The notes under the pieces: model-generated | The model's database searches: none | The model's input: only the letters and a program-made list of their open reading frames with translations | Told to the model about the DNA's origin: nothing | Source of the DNA: Methanobrevibacter sp. | Lineage (GTDB): Archaea > Methanobacteriota > Methanobacteria > Methanobacteriales > Methanobacteriaceae | Length of the DNA stretch: 39,910 bases | NCBI GenBank assembly: GCA_017553445.1 | Contig: JAFZMD010000009.1 | Location: 1 to 39,910 of the forward strand | Direction of reading: 5' to 3' | Translations under genes and position numbers: made by a program | Shown here: positions 18,901-27,867 of the stretch, piece by piece | How positions within the stretch are numbered: position 1 is the first letter of the stretch | How the letters are laid out: the number at the start of each line of letters is the position of its first letter

Positions 18901-18939
18901 AATAAATTTAATGTGGTGGATGATTAATTCATCCGATAA

Positions 18940-19848
18940 TTAATTTTTATCTTTTTTGGCTAGTTGTTGTTTTAATTTTTCAATTTCTTGGTCTTTTTGT
19001 TGTATTTCTTGTTTGTGTTGTTGGTCTTTTCGTTTTTCTATTTCTTTGTTTATGAGTTCTGTTCTTTCTTTGTATGTTAGTCCTTCGTAGTTTGTTCCGT
19101 ATACGGATTTGGATATCATTTTTAACAGCTCCTTGCATTTGTTTTCATCGTCTTCAAAATGTTTTTTAATCATTTTTTTAAGAATGTGATGTAGGTCTAA
19201 TTGTAAATGGGGTTCGATTTTTTCTATTTGTGAGAAAAGGTGGGCTAATTTTGTCATTGTTTCTTTTTTCTGTTCGCAGTCGATGAAAATTGCAATTACA
19301 GCGAAGTCTAAAGCATTGACTGTTGACAGATTTTCTTTGTTTTGTATTATGTCGGTTAATATTTTTAATCTTTTTGAAATTTCATCTTCATCAATCACTA
19401 TATAATGGTTGTAGAAAATTTGATCATGGGAATTGTAGATTATTTTGTTTTGTCCAGGATCAATATTGGTTATAATAATCGAATTAGATGGTAAATTCGT
19501 TTTATGAATTAAATCTATTTTATAATCATATATTGCATCTATTTTGTCCTTGTTTAATGTAGTGCTTTGATGTTCAACATTTATTGTAGATTTGCAGCTT
19601 ATATCACCATCCGGCAATATTAATTGTGCACAATCCATCCACAAATTCCTTCCGTCTTCTGTGTAAACTTCTGTTTTTATCTTGTTCATGTATTTCCCCG
19701 GAAAATTAAATGCTTCATGGGATTCTTTTGGATAAACGCTGACGATGAACCTGAAACAGTAATCCTTGGGATTATGATTCTGCTCTTCCATCATAATATC
19801 AATCAGTTCATCTAATGATAGCTTCCCATTAATTTTCTTGCTTTTCAT
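18940..19848 (-). CDS. PD-(D/E)XK-like nuclease-family protein of the Rpn/PDDEXK_2 type
   Basis: The ATG at 19848 is chosen because GGTGA lies 5 bp upstream; the frame stays open to a TTG at 19887. The 302-residue protein has a Asp-containing strand (LWMDCAQLILPDGD), then STINVEHQSTTLNKDK, resembling the E-x-Q element of PD-(D/E)XK nucleases. IYDYKIDLIHKTNLP follows, a layout seen in Rpn and PDDEXK_2 transposase-like proteins. The last 60 residues are a Lys/Gln/Glu-rich coiled coil (KDQQHKQEIQQKDQEIEKLK). Such proteins form large families in Methanobrevibacter. A truncated copy of its 3' end lies directly downstream. The promoter shows CTTATATACT (19921-19930, minus strand). The family call is moderate and the function is not known. 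Confidence 0.6.
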   Translation of the reverse strand: MKSKKINGKLSLDELIDIMMEEQNHNPKDYCFRFIVSVYPKESHEAFNFPGKYMNKIKTEVYTEDGRNLWMDCAQLILPDGDISCKSTINVEHQSTTLNKDKIDAIYDYKIDLIHKTNLPSNSIIITNIDPGQNKIIYNSHDQIFYNHYIVIDEDEISKRLKILTDIIQNKENLSTVNALDFAVIAIFIDCEQKKETMTKLAHLFSQIEKIEPHLQLDLHHILKKMIKKHFEDDENKCKELLKMISKSVYGTNYEGLTYKERTELINKEIEKRKDQQHKQEIQQKDQEIEKLKQQLAKKDKN

Positions 19849-19929
19849 TTTTTCACCAATTATTTTTTTCTGAAAATCCATTTTCAAACATCATGATGTA
19901 ATATTTTATTTGATAGAAGTAGTATATAA

Positions 19930-19941
19930 GTTAGTTAGTTA
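19930..19941. promoter_or_regulatory. GTTAGTT direct repeats between the Rpn-like and TetR genes
   Basis: GTTAGTTAGTTA contains two overlapping copies of the half-site GTTAGTT that also makes up the palindrome at 20100-20117. It sits next to the TATA box of the minus-strand Rpn-like gene. A second binding site for the TetR-type regulator is possible, but the element is short. Confidence 0.3.
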
Positions 19942-20099
19942 TTTTTCCCACAATATAACTTTGTTTTTAAATATAACTTGATTAAAACAATATTTGCATG
20001 AAAAAGTAAATTTTTGATTGTTTAAATAGTGTTTCTTATTTTTGAAAAGTTAATAAAAATTAAAATCATTAATTTTATATCTCATTAAGTTCAATGTTA

Positions 20100-20117
20100 A
20101 ACTAACAGGTGTTAGTT
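20100..20117. promoter_or_regulatory. Candidate TetR operator overlapping the ribosome binding site
   Basis: AACTAAC (20100-20106) and GTTAGTT (20111-20117) are perfect inverted arms around AGGT. The GGTG ribosome binding site (20108-20111) lies in the centre and the ATG follows at 20119. A TATA-like element (20073-20080) is about 25 bp upstream, which puts the transcription start at or just before the palindrome. Binding here would block transcription, as in autoregulated TetR genes. Confidence 0.55.
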
Positions 20118-20118
20118 A

Positions 20119-21348
20119 ATGAATAATAAGGAAAAAATTTTTCATGTTTCTGTTGATTTGTTCTCAAAATACGGTTATGATGGTGTATCTATCAGAAAAA
20201 TCGCCAGTGAAGTTGGAATAAAGGAAAGCTCAATATACAATCATTATAAAAGTAAGGAATCTATTTTAGATTCAATAATGGACTATTATATTGATAGAAT
20301 GCTTGCCAATGATATTCCGCTAAATCAGGCCAGTACGAATCTTGATGTTGGATTTGACTATTTTTACAGGGCCGGCCTAAATGCATTTCTCTCGCAGCTA
20401 AAGGATGAGGAAATGTCTAAAATCACAAGAATAATTTTAATCGAGTCATTTCACAATGAAAAGATAAAGGAATTTCTCAAAAAAAGCATAATTGATGATG
20501 CGGTTAATGGATGGATTGTCCTGTTTGATTTGATGAAATCCAAAAGATTAATCAGAAAGGATTGTGATTCCCGTCAGTTGGCCAAATCCTTTTACAAATA
20601 CGGGCTTTTCCTTCTGTATGAACACTATATCATCAATTATCCTGAAGATGATGGTGAATTTCTAGAAAAATTGGCTTATGAATCAGATAAACATATTAAA
20701 CTGCTATATAACTCTGTAAAAATCAATGGGGGAAATAATATTAAAATAAGACTGGAAGATAAGAATGATTATTTGGAAGTTGAAAACCTTGTAAGGGACT
20801 CATTTTGGAATGTATATCGTCCGGGCGCATTCGAACATTACATTGTACATAACTTGCGTAATGATGATGCCTTCATTGCCGATTTGGCTTATGTAATTGA
20901 AAGTGACTCCGGGATAATAGGCCACATCAATTATTCAAGGGGTTTCATTGATTATGGCTTAAAAAGAATCGATGCTGTTGTATTGGGTCCGATAGCCATT
21001 CATGGGGATTATCAAAATCAGGGTCTGGGCTCCAGACTGATAGAATATACGCTTGACAAGGCCAGTGATGATTTTCCATTCGTTATTGTCATAGGAGATG
21101 AAAACTATTATCACAGGTTCGGATTTGAATCCGCATCAAAGTATAACCTGCATTTGGACGGTACAGATTCAACAGAAGAATGTCCGTTTTTCATGATTAA
21201 GGTATTTGATGAAAAGGGACTTGAAAACGGGCAGGGCATATTTTTCAATCCTGAAGTCTTTGATGTAAATCCCAAAGACGTTGATGAATTCGATAAGAAA
21301 TTTGAATACAAGGAAAAATTAGTTTTAGATGGTCAATTGGGTGTTTAA
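20119..21348 (+). CDS. TetR-type regulator fused to a GNAT acetyltransferase
   Basis: The 409-residue protein has two parts. Residues 1-60 are a TetR DNA-binding domain: the helix-turn-helix reads VSIRKIASEVGIKESSIYNH, ending in the usual YxHYKSKESIL. A helical ligand-type domain reaches to about residue 200. From about 208 a GNAT fold begins (IKIRLEDKNDYLEVENLVRDSF), with the acetyl-CoA loop in GDYQNQGLGSRLI and the C-terminal element YYHRFGFESAS. GNATs of this kind (YhbS-like) acetylate small molecules or proteins. The fusion suggests that one chain both senses or represses and acetylates. The start has GGTG 7 bp upstream within a palindrome. The next gene begins immediately after the stop codon. 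Confidence 0.88.
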   Translation: MNNKEKIFHVSVDLFSKYGYDGVSIRKIASEVGIKESSIYNHYKSKESILDSIMDYYIDRMLANDIPLNQASTNLDVGFDYFYRAGLNAFLSQLKDEEMSKITRIILIESFHNEKIKEFLKKSIIDDAVNGWIVLFDLMKSKRLIRKDCDSRQLAKSFYKYGLFLLYEHYIINYPEDDGEFLEKLAYESDKHIKLLYNSVKINGGNNIKIRLEDKNDYLEVENLVRDSFWNVYRPGAFEHYIVHNLRNDDAFIADLAYVIESDSGIIGHINYSRGFIDYGLKRIDAVVLGPIAIHGDYQNQGLGSRLIEYTLDKASDDFPFVIVIGDENYYHRFGFESASKYNLHLDGTDSTEECPFFMIKVFDEKGLENGQGIFFNPEVFDVNPKDVDEFDKKFEYKEKLVLDGQLGV

Positions 21349-22077
21349 ATGAAATATTTAATAATTAACGGTTCTCCAAGAAGAAAAACTACTTATGGGA
21401 TTATAAAACAGGCAAAAAGCAATCTGAACGGTGAATTTGAAGAAGTGCATCTGATGGAGGAGCAGATCCCGATATGTGTGGGCTGCATGAACTGCATAAT
21501 GATTGGTGAGGAAAAGTGTCCCCACTCAGATAAAATCCAGCCGATTATTGAGAAAATGAATCAATGCGATGCAATCATCATTGCCTCACCGGTGTATGCG
21601 TTGAATGTATCCTCCCTTTTGAAAAATTTCATGGATCATACTGCTTATCTATATCACAGGCCTCGATTTTTTACAAAAAAGGCTTTGGTTGTTGTTTCAA
21701 CAGCAGGTGCAGGCCACAAGAAAGTAGCAAAATACATTGATGAGACTTTAAGGCATTGGGGTGTAAACAAGGTCCATAAAATAGCTTTGGCTTGCGGAGG
21801 AAAGGAAACGCTCGAAACTTCAAAAATCGATAAGGCAGCCATTAACTTTAAAAAGGATGTTGAGTCAAGGAAACTGCACTCCCCAAAATTCAGTGACGTA
21901 TTCTATTTCAACTTATGGAAATCTCTGGCGGTGTCTGATAATCCTATGAAAGCAGATGCCGAATATTGGAGAAAAACGGGTTTGGTTAACTGTGATTATG
22001 GTCCTGAAGTCAACTTGAATATTGTAAAGAAATTGTTTTCAAAACTTATATTCGGATTTTTTAAATTGGTAATGTAA
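21349..22077 (+). CDS. Iron-sulfur flavoprotein / NAD(P)H-dependent FMN reductase family
   Basis: This 242-residue flavodoxin-like protein binds FMN through INGSPRRKTTYG (residues 6-17) and ASPVYALNVSSLLKNF. A compact cysteine motif, Cys43-x2-Cys46-x2-Cys49-x7-Cys57, matches the 4Fe-4S binding pattern of methanogen iron-sulfur flavoproteins (Isf), which pass electrons from ferredoxin and reduce oxygen or peroxide. The C-terminal 70 residues (KFSDVFYFNLWKSLAV to the end) form a helical tail found in flavodoxin-family oxidoreductases. It starts one base after the TetR-GNAT stop, with GGTG upstream, so the two are co-transcribed and probably co-regulated. Confidence 0.82.
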   Translation: MKYLIINGSPRRKTTYGIIKQAKSNLNGEFEEVHLMEEQIPICVGCMNCIMIGEEKCPHSDKIQPIIEKMNQCDAIIIASPVYALNVSSLLKNFMDHTAYLYHRPRFFTKKALVVVSTAGAGHKKVAKYIDETLRHWGVNKVHKIALACGGKETLETSKIDKAAINFKKDVESRKLHSPKFSDVFYFNLWKSLAVSDNPMKADAEYWRKTGLVNCDYGPEVNLNIVKKLFSKLIFGFFKLVM

Positions 22078-22082
22078 TCTGG

Positions 22083-22105
22083 AAAATACTTAATTAAAGT
22101 ATTTT
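22083..22105. terminator. Bidirectional hairpin terminator between the flavoprotein and MATE genes
   Basis: AAAATACTT (22083-22091) and AAGTATTTT (22097-22105) form a perfect 9-bp stem around AATTA, six bases after the flavoprotein stop. It overlaps the stop codon of the convergent MATE gene. Both strands end the stem in a run of T. Confidence 0.65.
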
Positions 22106-23451
22106 TTAAGCTTCTTAAGGTAATAATTAAGGTATAAATAGGATAATATTGAACCGACGCTCATTCCGCATACCAGACCGGCATATATTCCTATATCTTT
22201 GAATCCTAAGACAAATCCAAATAGTCCTGCAAATATTATTTCAAGAAGCAATGCTCTTAAAAATGTAAAGAATAGGGCTATCGTACCTTTTCCCATACTT
22301 TGGAATAAGTTTCCTGCTATTATTCCGAATGGCATTAACAGTACAAAGAAACATAGGATTCTGATTGCTTCGGTTATCCTTTGGGATAGAATGGCGCTGT
22401 TTGCTGAATATGCAAAGATGTGAGACAAAGGCTCTGCAAAGGTAAAGCAGATCAGACAGATTATTATTGATGATATTAAACTTAATTTAACCCCATATTT
22501 TTGAGCTGTTTTCATATTTTCGAAATTTTTGGCCCCGTAGGCTGCTCCGCCGACTGTCAGTGATGCCACTCCGATACCGATTAGCGGTGCAAATCCGACT
22601 GAAAGCAGTCTCCATGTTGCGGTATATGAAGCCACAGCTATTGTTCCTGAAAGCACGGTTAGCCAGTAATTGGTTAAAATGGATACGAATGATAGTATAA
22701 ACTGTTCCAGGCTGGCAGGTATACCAACGACCAGAATGTCCTTATAGATATTTAAATCCCTTTTATATTCGCTCATTTTTATTTTTAAGAAGCTGTCCCT
22801 TTTGACAAACATCCAGTACATCATTAGAAACATTGGTATTGTCGCAGCTATTACCGTTGCTATTGCAGCTCCGCCGACTCCTAAATTAAGGATATAAATG
22901 AATATCGGGTCCAGTATCATGTTGATGATGGCAGTATACATTAACGGGTATGATGCCCTTTTTATTTCTCCCTGTGATCTGAATATTGCAGACATCATTG
23001 CAGGTATGAATATGGAAAAGCATCCGGCCATTACGATGTATCCGTAAGTGGAAGCATCATTTATCACTTCGCCGGCCCCCATCATTAGCAATATAGGCTT
23101 TAAAATTATCAGAAGCAATATTGTGGTTATTATGGTAACGATAATGCTCAGCATCATTGAGTGGATTGCACTGTTTCCCGCCTTTTCGTATTTTTCAGCT
23201 CCGATGCATCTTGCAATCAGGCTGTTGGAACCTGCTCCAAGGCCGTTTGCAAAACCGACCAATGTTAAAAATAGGGGTGTTACAAATCCTATGGCGGCCA
23301 GTGCGTCAGCTCCAACTCCAGCAACCCAGATTCCGTCAATAATGTTATTCAATATCATGAACAGGTTACTTATGATAATAGGGGCTGCCAGTTTGTTTAT
23401 TGCCTTTTTCGGATGATTTACAATTAAATCTATATCTTCATTCGCTTCCAT
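22090..23451 (-). CDS. MATE family multidrug/cation efflux transporter
   Basis: The 453-residue membrane protein has about 12 hydrophobic segments and the two-fold internal layout of MATE exporters. The first helix region reads APIIISNLFMILNNIIDGIWV, followed by GVGADALAAIGFVTPLF, GLGAGSNSLIARCIGAEKYEKA and, in the second half, LSGTIAVASYTATWRLLSVG. MATE proteins export organic cations or drugs in exchange for Na+ or H+. The ATG at 23451 is preferred to the TTG at 23460; neither has a strong ribosome binding site. The gene is convergent with the TetR-GNAT/flavoprotein pair and divergent from pheS. Substrate not predictable. Confidence 0.93.
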   Translation of the reverse strand: MEANEDIDLIVNHPKKAINKLAAPIIISNLFMILNNIIDGIWVAGVGADALAAIGFVTPLFLTLVGFANGLGAGSNSLIARCIGAEKYEKAGNSAIHSMMLSIIVTIITTILLLIILKPILLMMGAGEVINDASTYGYIVMAGCFSIFIPAMMSAIFRSQGEIKRASYPLMYTAIINMILDPIFIYILNLGVGGAAIATVIAATIPMFLMMYWMFVKRDSFLKIKMSEYKRDLNIYKDILVVGIPASLEQFILSFVSILTNYWLTVLSGTIAVASYTATWRLLSVGFAPLIGIGVASLTVGGAAYGAKNFENMKTAQKYGVKLSLISSIIICLICFTFAEPLSHIFAYSANSAILSQRITEAIRILCFFVLLMPFGIIAGNLFQSMGKGTIALFFTFLRALLLEIIFAGLFGFVLGFKDIGIYAGLVCGMSVGSILSYLYLNYYLKKLKKYFN

Positions 23452-23618
23452 AATAATCAACTGTATATCTATTATTTGTGGATAGTTGCATAAAAAGTAA
23501 TTGGTATTTATTAATAATTTTTTTAAAAATCAACTTTTTTCGTGGTTTTGCAATATCTTTATTAATAATTTAAAATATATATTATACTATTATTAATGAT
23601 AAATACTATGGTGTTTAA

Positions 23619-25160
23619 ATGAGTGAGGATATTGAAAAAACCATTAATGAATTACATATTTATGAAAAGAAACTTTTAAAAGAGCTGGAAGCAAGTCCGG
23701 ATGCAACTCCTGAAGATATTGCTGAAAGAAGCGGCATGGACATCAAGTCCGTTATGAGTGCAGCCGGTTCTCTTGCATCAAAGGATATTATAGAAGTTGA
23801 CAAAAAGGTCCAGGAAACCTATTCCTTAACCGAAGACGGCCTTGAATATGCCAATGAAGGTCTTCCTGAAAGGAGAATATTGCGCGTTTTGGCCGAAAAA
23901 GATCAAATTCACATGAAGGATTTGGCCAGTGAAACGGGCATTGACAAAAAGGAAGCCAACATTGCTCTTGGATGGTTGCGCCGTAAGGACTGGGCTCAAA
24001 TCGATAAGGGCGTAGTCAACATCACTGATTTCGGTAAGGAGTTTACAGATAAATTAGGTGTTGATGAAGAAGTTTTAGAATATCTTAAATATAATGCTGA
24101 TGGAGTCAAACTTTTCACTGATGACTTAAGGGAAGGTTTTAAAAAGCTTACCGGCAGAAAAAATATTTTAAACATTAAAAAGGAAACCTCACATTCATTT
24201 AAAATATTGCCTAAAGGTGAAGCTATTCTCAGACACGGCTTTACCATACAGGAACAGGCAACTCAATTAACGCACCAGCAATTAAAAGATGGAGAATGGA
24301 AAAGCCTACAATATCGTCCATATGACATTAATGCTGAAGCTCCAGTATTTTTTGCAGGCAAAAAGCATCCTTTAAGAGTAATCATTGATGAGATTCGTGA
24401 AATCTTTTTGAACATGGGATTTTCAGAAGACAAGGGAAGCTATGTCGAATCCGCATTCTGGAACTTCGATTCACTTTTCCAGCCTCAGGATCATGCTGCC
24501 CGTGAAATGCAGGACACATTTTATCTTAAAAATCCTCTGACCTGTGATTTGCCTGATGATGATCTGGTTAGAATCACTGCTGAAACTCATGAAAACGGTG
24601 GCGGAACAGGTTCAATCGGTTGGAAATATGACTGGAGCGAAGACATTGCACGCCAAAGCGTTTTAAGAACACATACCACTGGAATTTCAACCAAACACTT
24701 GTTTGACCATGAGCCTCCAATCAAGATGTTTTCCGTTGGCCGTGTATTCAGAAGAGAAACTTTCGATTACAAGCACTTGCCTGAATTCCATCAGGTGGAA
24801 GGACTTGTCTGTGATGAAGGAATCAGTTTCCAAAATCTTTTAGGTACTTTAAAGGAGTTCTATAAAAAATTAGGTTTTGAAGTAAGATTCAGACCTGCTT
24901 ATTTCCCTTATACTTACCTGTCAACCGAAACAGAAATTTATCTGGAAGAAAAGGAAAGCTGGATTGAACTCGGCGGAGCAGGAATGTTCAGGCCTGAAGT
25001 ATTGAAGCCTTTAGGAATTAACCAGCCTGCATTGGCTTTCGGTTTGGGTATTGAAAGGCTGGCAATGATTAGATATGACGTATCCGACATTCGTATGCTT
25101 TACAAAAGTGACATTAAGTGGCTTCGCGAATTGAACTTGGCTAATGGAGTGAAACTCTAA
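23619..25160 (+). CDS. pheS: Phenylalanine--tRNA ligase alpha subunit
   Basis: The 513-residue length and architecture are those of the archaeal/eukaryotic type. The N-terminal half contains winged-helix tRNA-binding modules ([16 protein letters not shown] and following). The class II catalytic domain holds motif 2 around [16 protein letters not shown] with [10 protein letters not shown], and motif 3 in [20 protein letters not shown] 8 bp upstream supports the ATG, and a TATA element (AAAATATATATTAT) lies near 23571. The beta subunit gene is not adjacent. The stop codon shares its last base with the start of the exonuclease III gene. Confidence 0.97.
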   Translation: MSEDIEKTINELHIYEKKLLKELEASPDATPEDIAERSGMDIKSVMSAAGSLASKDIIEVDKKVQETYSLTEDGLEYANEGLPERRILRVLAEKDQIHMKDLASETGIDKKEANIALGWLRRKDWAQIDKGVVNITDFGKEFTDKLGVDEEVLEYLKYNADGVKLFTDDLREGFKKLTGRKNILNIKKETSHSFKILPKGEAILRHGFTIQEQATQLTHQQLKDGEWKSLQYRPYDINAEAPVFFAGKKHPLRVIIDEIREIFLNMGFSEDKGSYVESAFWNFDSLFQPQDHAAREMQDTFYLKNPLTCDLPDDDLVRITAETHENGGGTGSIGWKYDWSEDIARQSVLRTHTTGISTKHLFDHEPPIKMFSVGRVFRRETFDYKHLPEFHQVEGLVCDEGISFQNLLGTLKEFYKKLGFEVRFRPAYFPYTYLSTETEIYLEEKESWIELGGAGMFRPEVLKPLGINQPALAFGLGIERLAMIRYDVSDIRMLYKSDIKWLRELNLANGVKL

Positions 25161-25933
25161 TGTCTGTAAAGTTAGTTTCTTGGAATGTAAATGGAATTAG
25201 GGCTGTAGCCAAAAAGGAAGAATTCTGGGACTGGTTTGATAATACTGATGCAGATATCATCAACTTTCAGGAGGTAAGGGCTACACGTAAGGATATTCCA
25301 AAGAAATTAGCTGATGTTGAGGGTTATGAATCCTATTTTAATGAAGCGCAAAAGAAAGGATACAGCGGAGTTGGAACATATTCCAAAATCAGACCAGTGG
25401 AGGTTTCAAGAGGCCTTGGAGTTGAGGAGCTTGACAGCGAAGGCAGAGTCTTGAAAATTGAATATGAAGACTTTCTGCTTTACAATATCTACTTTCCAAA
25501 CAGTGGAATGAATGCAAAACGCCTTGATTTTAAGGTGGATTTCTGCAACGCATTGCTTGATGAGCTGAAAGAGCTTAAAGGCCAGGGCAAAAACATTGTA
25601 ATTACGGGTGATTATAATATTGCCCATCATCCGATTGATGTTTACAATCCTAAGAACTGTGAAGGAAAATCAGGTTATCTTCCCGAAGAGCGCGCATGGC
25701 TGGACCAGCTTGAAGAGGCAGGTTTTGTTGACACTTTCCGTCTGTTCGACGAAGGCGAGGATAATTTCACCTGGTGGAGTTACCGTACCCGTGCCCGTGA
25801 TCGAAACGCCGGTTGGAGACTTGATTATTTTTATGTGAATGAAGAAATTAAAGATAAAGTAAAATCAGCCGCCATTTTAAGTGACATCTATGGCTCCGAT
25901 CATTGCCCTGTCACTTTGGAGCTTGATTTTTGA
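25160..25933 (+). CDS. xth: Exodeoxyribonuclease III / AP endonuclease
   Basis: The 257-residue protein has all motifs of the exonuclease III family: LVSWNVNGIRAVAKK at the start, INFQEVRATRKDIP with the metal-binding Glu, YNIYFPNSG, the GDYNIAHHPIDVYNP active-site loop and the final SDHCPVTLEL with catalytic Asp-His. It cuts at abasic sites and trims 3' ends. The Methanothermobacter homologue Mth212 also cleaves DNA next to deoxyuridine, so this protein may do so too. It overlaps pheS by one base (TAATG), so translation is coupled. Confidence 0.95.
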   Translation: MSVKLVSWNVNGIRAVAKKEEFWDWFDNTDADIINFQEVRATRKDIPKKLADVEGYESYFNEAQKKGYSGVGTYSKIRPVEVSRGLGVEELDSEGRVLKIEYEDFLLYNIYFPNSGMNAKRLDFKVDFCNALLDELKELKGQGKNIVITGDYNIAHHPIDVYNPKNCEGKSGYLPEERAWLDQLEEAGFVDTFRLFDEGEDNFTWWSYRTRARDRNAGWRLDYFYVNEEIKDKVKSAAILSDIYGSDHCPVTLELDF

Positions 25934-25949
25934 TAGGGGGAGTTAAAAA

Positions 25950-26648
25950 ATGACTAGAAATACTGAAGACGATCGTGTTGTATTTTTTGATGTGGACGAT
26001 ACATTATTGGATACTTCCACTTTCGCACAGACTGCAAGAAAAGCAGCTATTGAACTGATGGTTGACAATGGTTTGCCTTTGGATAAGGATGAAGCATATG
26101 GTGTTTTAAAAACTATTATTCGTGAAAAGGGTTCCAACTATGGAGGACACTTCAATATCCTGACCCAGGTTGTTTTGGGCCATGAGGATCCGATGCTTGT
26201 TGCTTTGGGAATGATTACCTACCATAACGTTAAGTTTTCACTTTTAAGGCCTTTTGCAGAAACAATTGATACATTGATTTATCTTAAAAGCCAAGGGTAT
26301 CGTTTAGCCGTCATATCAAACGGTATTACAATCAAACAATGGGAAAAGCTTGTTCGTTTGAATGTCTATTCCTTTTTTGATGAGGTAATCACTTCCGAAG
26401 AGGTCGGAAAGAAAAAGCCTGACAAACTGATTTTCGATGTTGCATTAAGGAAAATGAAGGGAGATCCTGAAAAGTCAGTGATGATTGGAAACAAATTCAG
26501 GGAAGATGCCCTTGGTGCTGTCAATGCCGGAATGAGTGCTATCTTAGTTAATTCTGATGTCACTGAAGAAGACAGACAGTTTATTAAAAACGAACAGTTG
26601 GATATTACAATCATTGAAAATATCGGCGATGTAAATACTATATTGTAA
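25950..26648 (+). CDS. HAD-superfamily phosphatase
   Basis: The 232-residue protein has the four HAD motifs: FFDVDDTLLDT with nucleophile Asp14 and acid Asp16, the motif II Ser in VISNG, the Lys of GKKKPDKLIF, and IGNKFREDALGAVNAG. An alpha-helical cap lies between motifs I and II. It resembles the archaeal group of small-molecule phosphatases that includes glyceraldehyde-3-phosphate phosphatase, but the substrate cannot be fixed from sequence. GGGGGA upstream is a strong ribosome binding site, and the 16-bp gap places it in the pheS-xth operon. Its stop is one base away from the convergent polB2 stop. Confidence 0.88.
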   Translation: MTRNTEDDRVVFFDVDDTLLDTSTFAQTARKAAIELMVDNGLPLDKDEAYGVLKTIIREKGSNYGGHFNILTQVVLGHEDPMLVALGMITYHNVKFSLLRPFAETIDTLIYLKSQGYRLAVISNGITIKQWEKLVRLNVYSFFDEVITSEEVGKKKPDKLIFDVALRKMKGDPEKSVMIGNKFREDALGAVNAGMSAILVNSDVTEEDRQFIKNEQLDITIIENIGDVNTIL

Positions 26649-26649
26649 T

Positions 26650-27330
26650 TTAGAAGAATGCGTCAAGGCTTTGCTGCTTTTCACCGACTGACAAGTCTTG
26701 CAAGTCTTTCTTCGTATAGCCTAAAGGTTCCATTATGCGCCCGACAGCAGGAATTATCTGATTGTTGATATAGTATTCCTTATCGTATGTTACTCCCTCG
26801 CTGTATTCGTAAGGCACTGCTCTTTGGCTGATTGAACCTTTTCCTTTTTTTATTATGTACTGTATGATGGTTCCACGGCTCACCTTGATTCCGTGATCCT
26901 CTATGATTTGGGCTGCCACTACATGGGGTCCGACTTGCTTGTATTCCTTTAACGGCTTGTTTATCTGTGTGTGGATGATTAATTCCTTGTTTTCGACATC
27001 TCCTTTTCTGATTCTTTTAAGAACTTTTTTTACCTCGGCAATTGCCTTTTCGGCATCACCGTCTCGAAGCAATGCCATAAGAACCGCTTCCTGGGTTTGC
27101 TTTACAATCGGCGCCCAGTCTCTTCTGACCAATTCCAATCCTTTGGCTATTATTTCTCCGTCTTCGATAACGGCATATCTTTTTTTGGTTACAAAAAATC
27201 CTCTTCTGTAGAATCCTTCATATTCAAGTTCCATGCTTTCAGGCAGTTTTGAATTGAAATCCTTTAAAAAGACCTGTGCCTGGGATTTAATCTCTGCTTC
27301 CAATTGGAGTTGTTCGGGTGTTTCTGTCAT
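26650..27330 (-). CDS. DNA polymerase B, separate C-terminal subunit (PolB2, split polymerase)
   Basis: The 226 residues correspond to the C-terminal thumb part of a family-B DNA polymerase. [20 protein letters not shown] holds the family KKxY motif (Lys49-Tyr52). [20 protein letters not shown] and [24 protein letters not shown] and [24 protein letters not shown] follow in the normal order. The catalytic YGDTDS region is missing and must come from another gene. In Methanothermobacter the polymerase is likewise split into two proteins (MTH1208 and MTH208), and this is the MTH208-like piece. The last residues, QQSLDAFF, form a PCNA-interaction (PIP) box. The gene stands alone on the minus strand and converges with the HAD gene. 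Full length for PolB2, not a fragment. Confidence 0.9.
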   Translation of the reverse strand: MTETPEQLQLEAEIKSQAQVFLKDFNSKLPESMELEYEGFYRRGFFVTKKRYAVIEDGEIIAKGLELVRRDWAPIVKQTQEAVLMALLRDGDAEKAIAEVKKVLKRIRKGDVENKELIIHTQINKPLKEYKQVGPHVVAAQIIEDHGIKVSRGTIIQYIIKKGKGSISQRAVPYEYSEGVTYDKEYYINNQIIPAVGRIMEPLGYTKKDLQDLSVGEKQQSLDAFF

Positions 27331-27514
27331 TGTGAATATTTTTGATTTAAGTGTTTAAAATAGTTTTCACTGAAAGCAATTTTTTTCACTTAAGGAAATA
27401 TTTATCTCCTGTTAAATAATTATTTTCTTAAAACAAAAGCATATTACTTGTCAAATGCTCTAGGGATTAATTTATATTGCTTTAAGGATATAATATTGGT
27501 AGAGGTTTGATATT

Positions 27515-27859
27515 ATGGAAACAAAAGAATTGATTTCAAGTTATGATGAAATAAACGACACATTTGTTGGTAAAATTTCTGAAAAGAATGGATATCATGC
27601 CAATTATGATATTTCAAACGGCATATTTTTAAATATTGATAATAATAATCTGCCGGTTTCAGTTCATATCAACAATGCATCAGATGTGCTGAACGTTAAA
27701 AAATATGTTTTGAAATACTGTGACTTGTCAATATTCATTGATTGTGACGGCAGGGAAATAAACTTTAAACTATGCACGAATGATAGGATGCTTTACAACA
27801 TTAAAAGCGCTAATGACTTTAACAGCCCCAGATTCAGCTATCTGATAAAGGCAAACTAG
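27515..27859 (+). CDS. Conserved-looking hypothetical protein (114 aa)
   Basis: I do not recognise this protein. It alternates short polar stretches with beta-strand-like segments (NGIFLNIDNNNLPVSVHINN, DLSIFIDCDGREINFKLC), suggesting a small mixed alpha/beta or all-beta cytoplasmic protein. There is no signal peptide or membrane segment. AGAGGT 10 bp before the ATG and a TATA-like ATTTATATT near 27471 support a real gene. It is 8 bp from the next small gene and probably starts a three-gene unit. Function unknown. Confidence 0.7.
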   Translation: METKELISSYDEINDTFVGKISEKNGYHANYDISNGIFLNIDNNNLPVSVHINNASDVLNVKKYVLKYCDLSIFIDCDGREINFKLCTNDRMLYNIKSANDFNSPRFSYLIKAN

Positions 27860-27867
27860 GTGATAAA

